A stretch of DNA of 40,032 bases from positions 1 through 40,032 of the forward strand of contig NZ_HG428747.1 of NCBI RefSeq assembly GCF_000380245.2, in the 5' to 3' direction. The notes under the pieces are model-generated. The model was not told where the DNA came from and ran no database searches. It was given only the letters and a program-made list of their open reading frames with translations. Of the stretch, positions 7,338 through 14,191 are shown piece by piece (within the stretch, counting starts at the first letter, position 1; every line of letters starts with the position of its first letter). Both the position numbers and the translations under genes were made by a program. This DNA comes from Bacillus massiliigorillae. Its GTDB lineage: Bacteria > Bacillota > Bacilli > Bacillales > DSM-1321.

Positions 7338-8442
7338 ATTTTTCTGGCGAAAGTGGCAACAACACTTTAAAGCTGGTTCTTTGTTCATTGCTCGTAACCT
7401 CAATAGAACCACGATGTGAATCGACTATCCCTTTTGCAATCGCCAAACCTAAGCCTGTTCCTCCTGTTTCAGAGGATCTAGAGGATTCTACTCGGTATAA
7501 TCTGTCGAATAACAACGGTATTGCCGCTTGTGGAATCGGATCACCTATATTAACAATAGTCACAGTTGCGAATCCATCTTCTCTATCAACGATAATATCA
7601 ATATCCTTACCTTCATATCCATACTTAAGTGCATTCGAAATAATATTTTCAAATACCCGTACTAGCTTATCCGGATCAGCTTGAAAGATTACGTTCATTT
7701 CTTTTTCTACTAAATCAATGCAAACGCCTCTCTTACCAGATTCGGGCAAGAATTGAGCAACTAGCTGTTTCAGCAATTCATTTAAATTCAATCGTATCGT
7801 ATTGAGAACGATTTCATCATTTTGAAGCTTCGTAAACTCGAATAAATCATTCACCATTCGCTTTAAACGAATCGACTTTTCATAAGCAATATCTGCATAA
7901 TACATCAGTTCCACTTCATCTTTATACTTATTGCTCTCAATCAATTGCAAATACCCAATCATTGATGTTAAAGGTGTTCGTAAATCATGAGATACATTCG
8001 TAATCAATTCGTTCTTCAAATTGCTTACACGCTTTTCTTCCTTAATCAGATAATCTAACTGCCTTTTCATCAACTCTAGATTTTCTAGTACATGCAGAGG
8101 TATGTTCGTAGAATCTTTCGGAATCTTTACATCAAAGTTACCTTCAGATAACTCCATCGTCACATGCTCCACTTGCGTAAAATAAACACTCCATTTACGA
8201 ATCAACCAAATAAAATAAATGAATTGGAATATAAGAATAAGCGCTAAAACGAAAGGTGATAATCCATATCCGTAATAATACTTTCTCATGGTTATACCGA
8301 TAAACTCCGTAGCGGATGAATTCTTATAAATTTTATATAAAAACAATAATAATACCGTACTCGTAACAGCTGACAACACTAAGCTATAGACAAAAACAAG
8401 TATTAATCGAAGATGCAGAGAACGACGTATATTATTTTTCAA
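7336..8442 (-). CDS. sensor histidine kinase (VanS/PhoR-like)
   Basis: A membrane histidine kinase of 368 residues that should phosphorylate the regulator encoded just upstream. Two TM helices (about residues 12-33 and 60-82) enclose an extracytoplasmic loop of only ~25 residues. A HAMP-like linker follows, then the HisKA box NVSHDLRTPLTSMIGY (phospho-acceptor His near residue 150) and an ATPase domain with N box (NIISNALKYG), G1 and G2 boxes (GTGLGLAIAKGI). So short a loop suggests intramembrane sensing or help from a partner protein. The gene overlaps the regulator's end by 11 bp, so it is translationally coupled, and it is last in an operon led by a D,D-carboxypeptidase. The context suggests cell-wall stress or glycopeptide-like signals, but the signal is not shown. 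Confidence 0.9.
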   Translation of the reverse strand: MKNNIRRSLHLRLILVFVYSLVLSAVTSTVLLLFLYKIYKNSSATEFIGITMRKYYYGYGLSPFVLALILIFQFIYFIWLIRKWSVYFTQVEHVTMELSEGNFDVKIPKDSTNIPLHVLENLELMKRQLDYLIKEEKRVSNLKNELITNVSHDLRTPLTSMIGYLQLIESNKYKDEVELMYYADIAYEKSIRLKRMVNDLFEFTKLQNDEIVLNTIRLNLNELLKQLVAQFLPESGKRGVCIDLVEKEMNVIFQADPDKLVRVFENIISNALKYGYEGKDIDIIVDREDGFATVTIVNIGDPIPQAAIPLLFDRLYRVESSRSSETGGTGLGLAIAKGIVDSHRGSIEVTSNEQRTSFKVLLPLSPEK

Positions 8443-9115
8443 TTTTGTATCCTACTCCCCAAATCGTCTTAATAACCTTGTAACCAAGCTCCTTCTCTAA
8501 TTTATCTCGAAGATTACTAATATGAACCATGATTGTATTATTTGCATTCATATAGGATTCCTTCCAAACGAGCTGATATAATTCCTCCGCACTATATACA
8601 CGTCCAGGATTAGAAGCAAGAATCGTCAAGATACTAAACTCTTTTGCAGTAAGTAAGATGACTTTTCCTGCTGCTTTGACCGTATGTGACTGTTGATCAA
8701 TTTCCAAGTTATCAATTAAAATAAGATCACTTTGAGGTTTGCTTACGTACTGATAAACTCTACGTAACAATGTTTTCACACGTGCTACCACTTCTAATGG
8801 ATTGAAGGGCTTTGTTAAATAATCATCGGCACCGCTCATCAAACCACTAATTTTATCTATATCCTCTGACTTAGCCGTAAGCATCAGAATTGGTACAAGA
8901 CTATCCTGTTCACGCAAACGTCTGCACACTTCCATTCCATCCATAACAGGCATCATTAAATCCAGTATGAGTAAATCAATATTCTCTTTATTCATTAATT
9001 CCAATGCTTCTTTGCCATTACTAGCTCTATGAATCAGAAAGCCTTCATTTTTCAAGTAAATGGAAATCAAATTCACGATTTCCTGGTCATCATCCACTAC
9101 AAGAATCTGCTTCAA
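8432..9115 (-). CDS. OmpR/PhoB-family response regulator (VanR-like)
   Basis: A DNA-binding response regulator of 227 residues. The receiver domain has the acidic pocket at D8-D9, the phospho-acceptor D52 (LLILDLMMPVMDG), a conserved Thr (LTAKS) and Lys (TKPFNP). The C-terminal winged helix (about 130-225) ends IKTIWGVGYKIEK, as in VanR/PhoB proteins. The start is a TTG at 9115 preceded by AGGGATGG. It lies 70 bp downstream of the carboxypeptidase gene and overlaps its kinase partner by 11 bp. The direct repeat upstream of the operon (10187-10203) is a good candidate for its own binding site, which would make the operon autoregulated. Confidence 0.92.
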   Translation of the reverse strand: MKQILVVDDDQEIVNLISIYLKNEGFLIHRASNGKEALELMNKENIDLLILDLMMPVMDGMEVCRRLREQDSLVPILMLTAKSEDIDKISGLMSGADDYLTKPFNPLEVVARVKTLLRRVYQYVSKPQSDLILIDNLEIDQQSHTVKAAGKVILLTAKEFSILTILASNPGRVYSAEELYQLVWKESYMNANNTIMVHISNLRDKLEKELGYKVIKTIWGVGYKIEK

Positions 9116-9185
9116 GGCAATCCATCCCTTCTCTGTAATCCATCATTTTTTACGAAATCTTCATAAAAATTATATCATAGTGTAT

Positions 9186-10112
9186 TTAGCCACCATAGTT
9201 GATGCCAGCATTCAATAATGCGGTTGAATCTTGAAAGATATCTTCTTTAGTTGAATCAAAAACAAGGGCAATTAAATGTCGTCCATCTACTTTAATAGAA
9301 GAAATTAAACATCTCCCTGCTTCATCTGTAAATCCAGTCTTGATTCCATCCACGCCCTCGAAATAATGCTCATTATCTGGATCTAGAAGCATATTCGTAT
9401 TTTTGAAAGTAACAGATTTGTCTCGATAAGATGATTGCGACACAATATCCATGAACCCCTCCATCTTCATAGCTGCCTGTGTAATCAATGCCATATCGTA
9501 TGCCGTTGTATAGTGATTACGATTATGAAGTCCATTTGAATTAACGAAGTGTGAATGATTTGCTCCTAGCTTCTTCGCATATCTGTTCATTTCATCCACA
9601 AATGCGGCTGTTGCCTTTTGTTGACTTAAGCCTTCATCTCCCGCTATTTTCTTCCCAATATTAACAGCAATTGTTCTCGCTGCATCATTTCCAGACGGCA
9701 ACATTAAACCTGCCAGTATCTCTCGTAGTGTATACGTACTGCCTTCCATTAAATAAGCTGTACTTTCCCCCTTCACTTTAGCATTCACTTCATCACCGAT
9801 TGTCATCTCTTCGTTTAAGTCCCCATATTTCAAGGCTAGTAATGTCGTAAGAATTTTGGTCGTACTAGCAGGGTATATACGTTTATTAGCATTCTTGTCA
9901 TATAAAATCGTTCCATCGCGATCATCTATTAATAGCGCTACAGATCCTGTCAAACCTAAATTCTGTATATGAACGCCTTCTGCTTGTTTCATTTTACTAG
10001 GTGAAGTTTGAGTTAGTCCTTGAAGATCAAGACTTTTACCATACGTATTCCATCCCCATACACCCGTTATCAATATTATAAATAAAATAAATACCTTACC
10101 AGTTCTCTTCAT
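9186..10112 (-). CDS. membrane-anchored D-alanyl-D-alanine carboxypeptidase (S11, single-domain)
   Basis: A penicillin-binding protein that trims the terminal D-Ala from peptidoglycan stem peptides outside the cell. All three active-site motifs are present: STTK (residues 83-86), SGN (140-142) and KTG (258-260), in the order of family S11 (DacA/DacF). An N-terminal hydrophobic segment (residues 6-22) serves as signal or anchor. At 308 residues it stops soon after the catalytic domain: the C-terminal beta-rich domain and amphipathic anchor of PBP5-type enzymes are missing, so membrane attachment must be N-terminal. I chose the ATG at 10112 (MKRTGKVFILF) because CGGAG lies 9 nt upstream; the frame's earlier ATGs have poorer sites. 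It is the first gene of an operon with a VanR/VanS-like pair, as with VanY/DacA-type enzymes under cell-wall-responsive control. Confidence 0.9.
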   Translation of the reverse strand: MKRTGKVFILFIILITGVWGWNTYGKSLDLQGLTQTSPSKMKQAEGVHIQNLGLTGSVALLIDDRDGTILYDKNANKRIYPASTTKILTTLLALKYGDLNEEMTIGDEVNAKVKGESTAYLMEGSTYTLREILAGLMLPSGNDAARTIAVNIGKKIAGDEGLSQQKATAAFVDEMNRYAKKLGANHSHFVNSNGLHNRNHYTTAYDMALITQAAMKMEGFMDIVSQSSYRDKSVTFKNTNMLLDPDNEHYFEGVDGIKTGFTDEAGRCLISSIKVDGRHLIALVFDSTKEDIFQDSTALLNAGINYGG

Positions 10113-10148
10113 TTTTTTCATCTCCGTCATGTCAGTTTCCATACTTTA

Positions 10149-10154
10149 ATTGTA
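10149..10154 (-). promoter_or_regulatory. candidate -10 box of the carboxypeptidase operon
   Basis: On the minus strand TACAAT lies 36 nt before the chosen start codon. No reasonable -35 lies 17 nt upstream (CATTTC), which fits a promoter needing an activator bound at the direct repeat 32 nt further upstream. Confidence 0.45.
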
Positions 10155-10186
10155 GGAAATGACTCTAAAGAGAAATGAAAGAAAAG

Positions 10187-10203
10187 CTTAAGAAAAACTT
10201 AAA
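10187..10203 (-). promoter_or_regulatory. direct-repeat operator TTTAAG-N5-CTTAAG upstream of the carboxypeptidase operon
   Basis: Two 6-bp half-sites in direct orientation, 11 bp apart centre to centre (one helical turn), as OmpR-family dimers prefer. The same motif occurs before the other OmpR-type operon (22768-22784) at almost the same distance from its -10. It is probably the site of the regulator encoded in this operon, the other one, or both. Confidence 0.5.
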
Positions 10204-10212
10204 TTTGTAAAA

Positions 10213-10381
10213 AAAAACCGTCACCGGTCTTTTTTGATTGTCTTTTATGCTCCTTGAGCTACCCCAAATCAAAAAAGAGCTATGCGGCAGAAATAAGACG
10301 AGCTGTTCTTGAAAACCCGCTTTTGGTTTTCAAAACAGATTGACTTATTTCCGAGCATAGCAGGTGTAAGGTTGGACAGAG
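10213..10381. repeat. structured repeat, long variant, first tandem copy (copy B)
   Basis: A 169-bp unit that begins ACCGTCACCGGTCTTTTTT and ends GGTTGGACAGAG, immediately followed by a near-identical unit. It contains a short ACCG-TCAC-CGGT hairpin with a T run (a mini-terminator), CTTTTTTGATT paired with AATCAAAAAAG, and an outer stem related to AGCTATGC...GCATAGC. Between the outer arms is an insertion with its own hairpin, GAAAACC with GGTTTTC. No coding potential is seen. Confidence 0.8.
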
Positions 10382-10551
10382 AAAAACCGTCACCGGTCTT
10401 TTTTGATTGTCTTTTATGCTCCTTGAGCTACCCCCAAATCAAAAAAGAGCTATGCGGCAGAAATAAGACGAGCTGTTCTTGAAAACCCGCTTTTGGTTTT
10501 CAAAACAGATTGACTTATTTCCGAGCATAGCAGGTGTAAGGTTGGACAGAG
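10382..10551. repeat. structured repeat, long variant, second tandem copy (copy C)
   Basis: A 170-bp unit that differs from copy B, as far as I can see by eye, only by one extra C in the GAGCTACCCCC stretch. Such near-identity points to a recent tandem duplication or active homogenisation. It lies between the divergently ending dctR terminator and the carboxypeptidase promoter, so it fills the 10204-10557 gap together with copy B. Confidence 0.8.
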
Positions 10552-10577
10552 AAAAACCAACGTTAGTCTTTGTTTTT
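10552..10577 (-). terminator. possible short terminator after dctR
   Basis: On the minus strand AAAGACTAACGTTGGTTTTTC carries a short ACTAAC/GTTGGT pairing before a T run. It resembles the mini-terminator heads of the adjacent repeats. The stem is weak. Confidence 0.4.
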
Positions 10578-11270
10578 TTATTCTTCAACTACAACATATT
10601 GATTAACTGGGCGACCGATTCCTCCGTATTGTATAATGATTTCCACCTTATTTTGTTTCTCTAAGTAGTCCAAATATCTTCTTGCCGTAACACGAGCTAG
10701 CCCGACACCCTTTGATACTTCTTCAGCAGAAATGGGATTTGTTTGCGAGCTTATATAAGAAACGATTTTATCTAAGGTAGCTGGATTAAGCCCTTTCGGC
10801 AAACAATCATTTGGATGTTCCTTTTCATTTGATTGCTGGGAATGGAATATGTGATCCAATTCCTTTTGTGTAAATCCATCTTCGCTATCCATTCGTTGTT
10901 TATAATCTGAGTACCTATCTAAAGATTGTTTTACTCGTTCAAAGGTAAACGGCTTCATTATATAATCAAAAACACCATATTGCAGAACATGTTGCACGGT
11001 TTTCATATCATTTGCTGCCGTTACGGTAATAACGTCCACGGGTAATTTTTTACCTCGTATCTTTTCAATTGTCAAAAGGCCATCCTGCTCTGGCATATAG
11101 ATATCCATAAATACTAGATTTGGCTTTAATTTTTCTATTTGTGAAATACCTTCCACTCCATTGCTAGCAAAACCAACCACTGTATACCCCTTAACCTTTT
11201 CTATGAACTGACGATTCACCTCACGCACCATCGGATCATCTTCTATTAATAAAACCGTAATGTTCCCCAT
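10578..11270 (-). CDS. dctR: CitB/DcuR-family response regulator, C4-dicarboxylate responsive (DctR)
   Basis: Response regulator of 230 residues. The receiver domain has the phospho-acceptor D56 (LVFMDIYMPEQDG) and a C-terminal helix-turn-helix (about residues 165-225, with EVSKGVGLARVTARRYLDYL), the layout of CitT, MalR and DctR rather than of OmpR proteins. Expected role: activate dctP when DctS senses succinate, fumarate or malate. I chose the ATG at 11270, with AGGGTGG 5 nt upstream, over a GTG three codons earlier. The gene starts 12 nt after the dctS stop, so the two are co-transcribed. The symbol rests on gene order (dctB divergent from dctS-dctR, then dctP), which matches the B. subtilis locus as I recall it. 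Confidence 0.88.
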   Translation of the reverse strand: MGNITVLLIEDDPMVREVNRQFIEKVKGYTVVGFASNGVEGISQIEKLKPNLVFMDIYMPEQDGLLTIEKIRGKKLPVDVITVTAANDMKTVQHVLQYGVFDYIMKPFTFERVKQSLDRYSDYKQRMDSEDGFTQKELDHIFHSQQSNEKEHPNDCLPKGLNPATLDKIVSYISSQTNPISAEEVSKGVGLARVTARRYLDYLEKQNKVEIIIQYGGIGRPVNQYVVVEE

Positions 11271-11282
11271 ACAAACCACCCT

Positions 11283-12869
11283 CTACATATCAAATGTAAT
11301 GATAAAGCTTGTCCCTTCATTCAGAGCACTCTCTACTTGTATCGTTCCATGTCCTTTTTTGACAATCTCATAAATCAAATGTAAACCAATTCCCCGACTC
11401 ATACCTTGCTTAGTCGAGTATCCTTGTTCAAAAATCGTATCAATCTTATTCGGAGGAATTCCCAATCCATTGTCCTCTACTAATATAGAAAGCAACCCAT
11501 CTTCTTGATCTATGCTAATAGCTATTTTCTTATCTTCAATAGTAGTTGCTTGAACAGCATCAAAAGCATTATTAATTAGATTTCCAAGAATAATAACAAA
11601 ATCATGCTGATCAAGCCCTTTAGGAAAATGAGTAAATTTACTGTTCCGATCAATTTCTACAGTAATTCCCAATTCCTTTCCATGACCAATTTTACTGAGA
11701 AGTAATCCTGATAAATGATCATTTTTTATTTTTTGGTCTAAAAATTTCGTTAATTCCTCTTGTTCTTCTTTAACTTGAAAAATATATTCTAAAGCACGAT
11801 CATAATGATTCAGTTGAATCAGCCCAGCAATAGTATGCAATTTATTTTTATGTTCATGATTTTGAATCCGCAAAGCTTGAACAAATGCTTTTACACCTGT
11901 TAATTCTTCCGCCAACTTCTTCACTTCAGTCCGGTCCTGGAAGATTGCTACTGCACCGACCGTATAATCATTAACTTCAATCGGTATGCGATTACTTAAA
12001 ATATTTCGACTATTAATTTGTAGCTCTTTATTATAAATTGGATAATTATAATCTAGTATTTCTGGAAGGCGTGTATCTGGAACAATGTCATAAATAGATT
12101 TGCCAACCAAATTTACTCCTTCTACCCCTAGTATTTCTCGTGCTTTATTATTGAAAATGGTGACAACTAAATTATTATCAATCGCAATAATTCCTTCATG
12201 CATAGCATTAAACGTTTCACTTCTTTCCACGTAAAGCCTAGAAATTTCATGAGGTTCTAATCCAAACATTTGTCTCTTCATATGTCGCGCAAGCGCCCAA
12301 GCTCCCCATCCTCCGAAGAATAGCGAAAACATGGTCGTAAGTAAGATTTCTTTCTTAAGACTCATCAAAATTTCCCACATAGTTGGAAGAACATAACCTG
12401 CTATAACAACCCCTACTTGCTCATGTTGCTCATCCATAATTGGAACAAAAGCTCGAACAACGGTCCCTACTTCTCCTTTTGCTTTCGATAAATATGTATG
12501 CTCAAAAAAAGAAGCATTTTCATCAGCTGTTTTAGATTTAGTTCCAATCATTTCAGAAATAGGATGAGAAAGACGAACTCGATCCATATTGAGAACAACA
12601 ATATAATCAGCTTTATTGATTACACGAATTCTTTCAACGATAGGATCAATTTGTTTAGAAGCAACTTCTCCTTCTTTCAAATATTGCTGTATTTCTGGCA
12701 ACTCGGCTACCGTTCGTGCCATTAGCATAGAGCGATTACTTAATTCACTTTCTTTCGTTTCCATAATGTTATTAAAAATAAAAATACCGGCAACTAAGAA
12801 AGAAAGAGCAATGATGAAGAAAGTAAGGGCTATGATTTTCCAATGAATCGGAATACGCTTCATACTCAT
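11283..12869 (-). CDS. dctS: CitA/DcuS-family sensor histidine kinase for C4-dicarboxylates (DctS)
   Basis: Membrane kinase of 528 residues. TM1 spans about 12-34. An extracytoplasmic PAS-like (PDC) sensor domain spans about 38-165, with the VVRAFVPI and GVVIAGYV strands typical of the citrate/C4-dicarboxylate class. TM2 spans about 173-192, and a cytoplasmic PAS domain follows (about 215-315). The dimerisation helix has the phospho-acceptor His338 in NHEHKNKLHTIAGLI, the CitA/DcuS-type box. The ATPase domain has N (NLINNAFDAV), G1 (VEDNGLGIP) and G2 (SRGIGLHLIYEI) boxes. GGAAAGGA lies just before the ATG at 12869; the ATG two codons later is an alternative start. It forms an operon with dctR and diverges from dctB, whose product in B. 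subtilis is needed for sensing. Confidence 0.9.
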   Translation of the reverse strand: MSMKRIPIHWKIIALTFFIIALSFLVAGIFIFNNIMETKESELSNRSMLMARTVAELPEIQQYLKEGEVASKQIDPIVERIRVINKADYIVVLNMDRVRLSHPISEMIGTKSKTADENASFFEHTYLSKAKGEVGTVVRAFVPIMDEQHEQVGVVIAGYVLPTMWEILMSLKKEILLTTMFSLFFGGWGAWALARHMKRQMFGLEPHEISRLYVERSETFNAMHEGIIAIDNNLVVTIFNNKAREILGVEGVNLVGKSIYDIVPDTRLPEILDYNYPIYNKELQINSRNILSNRIPIEVNDYTVGAVAIFQDRTEVKKLAEELTGVKAFVQALRIQNHEHKNKLHTIAGLIQLNHYDRALEYIFQVKEEQEELTKFLDQKIKNDHLSGLLLSKIGHGKELGITVEIDRNSKFTHFPKGLDQHDFVIILGNLINNAFDAVQATTIEDKKIAISIDQEDGLLSILVEDNGLGIPPNKIDTIFEQGYSTKQGMSRGIGLHLIYEIVKKGHGTIQVESALNEGTSFIITFDM

Positions 12870-12892
12870 ATGTTCCTTTCCTATCTAAGAAT

Positions 12893-12944
12893 AATCTTCT
12901 TAATATTGTATCACGTCCCGTCATGTTACAATATTAAGAAGATT
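12893..12944. promoter_or_regulatory. 18-bp perfect inverted repeat between dctS and dctB
   Basis: AATCTTCTTAATATTGTA (12893-12910) is repeated exactly in reverse complement at 12927-12944, with a 16-nt centre. A second, wider pair, ATCACGTC (12910-12917) and GACGTGAT (12955-12962), interlocks with it. Together they fill the 110-bp divergent promoter region. An operator for DctR or another regulator acting on both genes is the simplest reading; a hairpin in the dctB leader is the alternative. Confidence 0.6.
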
Positions 12945-12979
12945 CCAAAGAAATGACGTGATACCATTTGCGATATTTT

Positions 12980-14017
12980 ATGAGTATATCAACAACATTT
13001 GTTATTTTAATATTATTATATATTGGTTATCAGCATAATTTCGGTATGGATTCCGATTTACCGACTGATGAAGAACAAGCTGGACTCAATGACCAAATTG
13101 TTATTAATTTTAGTCATGTAGTAGCTGAAAACACACCAAAAGGACTAGCGGCTAATAAGTTCGCTAAACTAGTCGAACAGAAAACAAATGGGAAAGTGAA
13201 AGTAGAAGTGTATCCCAATAGTATGCTCTATTCAGACGATAATGAAATACAAGCTTTACAAAATGGGGATATTCAAATGATTGCACCCTCTTTCTCTAAC
13301 CTTACAAAAAGCATTCCAGAATGGCAGGTACTCGATCTACCATACATCTTTCGAGATTATGAAGATATTCAACAAGTTTTTACCGGAGAAACTAGTAAAG
13401 AGTTGCTCGATATGCTTAATGACATGAATATAAAAGGCATGGCTTTTTGGAGCAATGGCTTTAAGCAAATGACTTCAAATCAAAGACCTCTTATTCATGT
13501 AGAAGATTTCAAAGGGTTGAAAGTACGTACTATGCCAAGCGATATTCTTCAACAACAATTTACTATGTTAAAAGCTTCGCCGTCTGATATAGGTTTTGAT
13601 AAAGTGTTTTCGGCTTTAGAAAAGAACGTCATTGATACAGAAGAAAACACAATCTCTAATATTTATTCAAAAGGTTTCTATAAAGCGCAAAAATATATGA
13701 CAATAAGTAATCATGGTATTCTAGGATATGCTGTCATGATGAACGAAGATTTTTGGAATAGCTTACCGAAGGATATTCAGGAGAAAATACAGGAGTCCAT
13801 AGAGGAAACAACGCTTTGGAACATGAAGCAATCCGAGAAAATGAATAAAGATGATTTAGAAAAAATAAAGAAGGATTCTTCTCTAAGCATATATACTCTA
13901 CCCGAATCGATTCAAAAAGAATGGATGAAAAAATGGGATCCGCTCTATCAGCATTATGAAGAAGAGATTAATCCAAAATTAATTAAACAGATTCAACATG
14001 AGTTACAACAACACTGA
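12980..14017 (+). CDS. dctB: DctP-family C4-dicarboxylate binding protein (DctB)
   Basis: An extracytoplasmic solute-binding protein of the TRAP (DctP/SBP_bac_7) family, 345 residues from this start. An N-terminal hydrophobic segment (residues 4-15) acts as membrane anchor or signal. The mature part shows family landmarks: NFSHVVAENTPKG, KLVEQKTNGKVKVEVYPN, QNGDIQMIAPS, FKGLKVRTMPSD, and the stretch near DTEENTISNIYSKGFY. No TRAP membrane subunits are nearby. In the B. subtilis dct locus the equivalent protein supports sensing or uptake together with DctS and DctP, which fits here. The start is uncertain: a TTG at 12968 would add MRYF, whose Arg is useful in a signal peptide, and neither start has a good ribosome binding site, so translation may be weak. 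Confidence 0.88.
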   Translation: MSISTTFVILILLYIGYQHNFGMDSDLPTDEEQAGLNDQIVINFSHVVAENTPKGLAANKFAKLVEQKTNGKVKVEVYPNSMLYSDDNEIQALQNGDIQMIAPSFSNLTKSIPEWQVLDLPYIFRDYEDIQQVFTGETSKELLDMLNDMNIKGMAFWSNGFKQMTSNQRPLIHVEDFKGLKVRTMPSDILQQQFTMLKASPSDIGFDKVFSALEKNVIDTEENTISNIYSKGFYKAQKYMTISNHGILGYAVMMNEDFWNSLPKDIQEKIQESIEETTLWNMKQSEKMNKDDLEKIKKDSSLSIYTLPESIQKEWMKKWDPLYQHYEEEINPKLIKQIQHELQQH

Positions 14018-14035
14018 AAATTTTGCTTGATATAT

Positions 14036-14073
14036 AGGACTTTACCGTAATCCACGGTAAGGTCCTTTCTCTT
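14036..14073 (+). terminator. Rho-independent terminator after dctB
   Basis: AGGACTTTACCGT pairs with ACGGTAAGGTCCT around AATCC, followed by TTCTCTT. It separates dctB from dctP. Confidence 0.8.
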
Positions 14074-14151
14074 GAGACCAAAAAGAACAAAAAGACCTTT
14101 ATCACCATAAAACCAATTTTGCTTCATTTTCCGTTATGATGATAAAAACTT

Positions 14152-14165
14152 TGAAAGCGGTAACA
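14152..14165 (+). promoter_or_regulatory. CcpA binding site (cre) upstream of dctP
   Basis: TGAAAGCGGTAACA matches the cre consensus TGWAANCGNTNWCA at all 14 positions. It ends 26 nt before the dctP start, where bound CcpA would block transcription. This fits known glucose repression of C4-dicarboxylate uptake in Bacillus. Confidence 0.75.
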
Positions 14166-14191
14166 AGCATAATTTGAAAGAAGGGGTAACC

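Noticed and set aside
10213..10551. Tandem repeats as a CRISPR array
   Set aside because: There are only two long adjoining units with no short regular repeats separated by unique spacers, and no cas genes.
10479..10664. Open frame across the second tandem repeat copy
   Set aside because: It spans a structured repeat and the dctR end on the opposite strand; there is no ribosome binding site.
12968..14017. A TRAP transporter locus
   Set aside because: Only the binding protein is present. No DctQ or DctM membrane subunits occur, and the neighbours match the dctB-dctSR-dctP layout instead.
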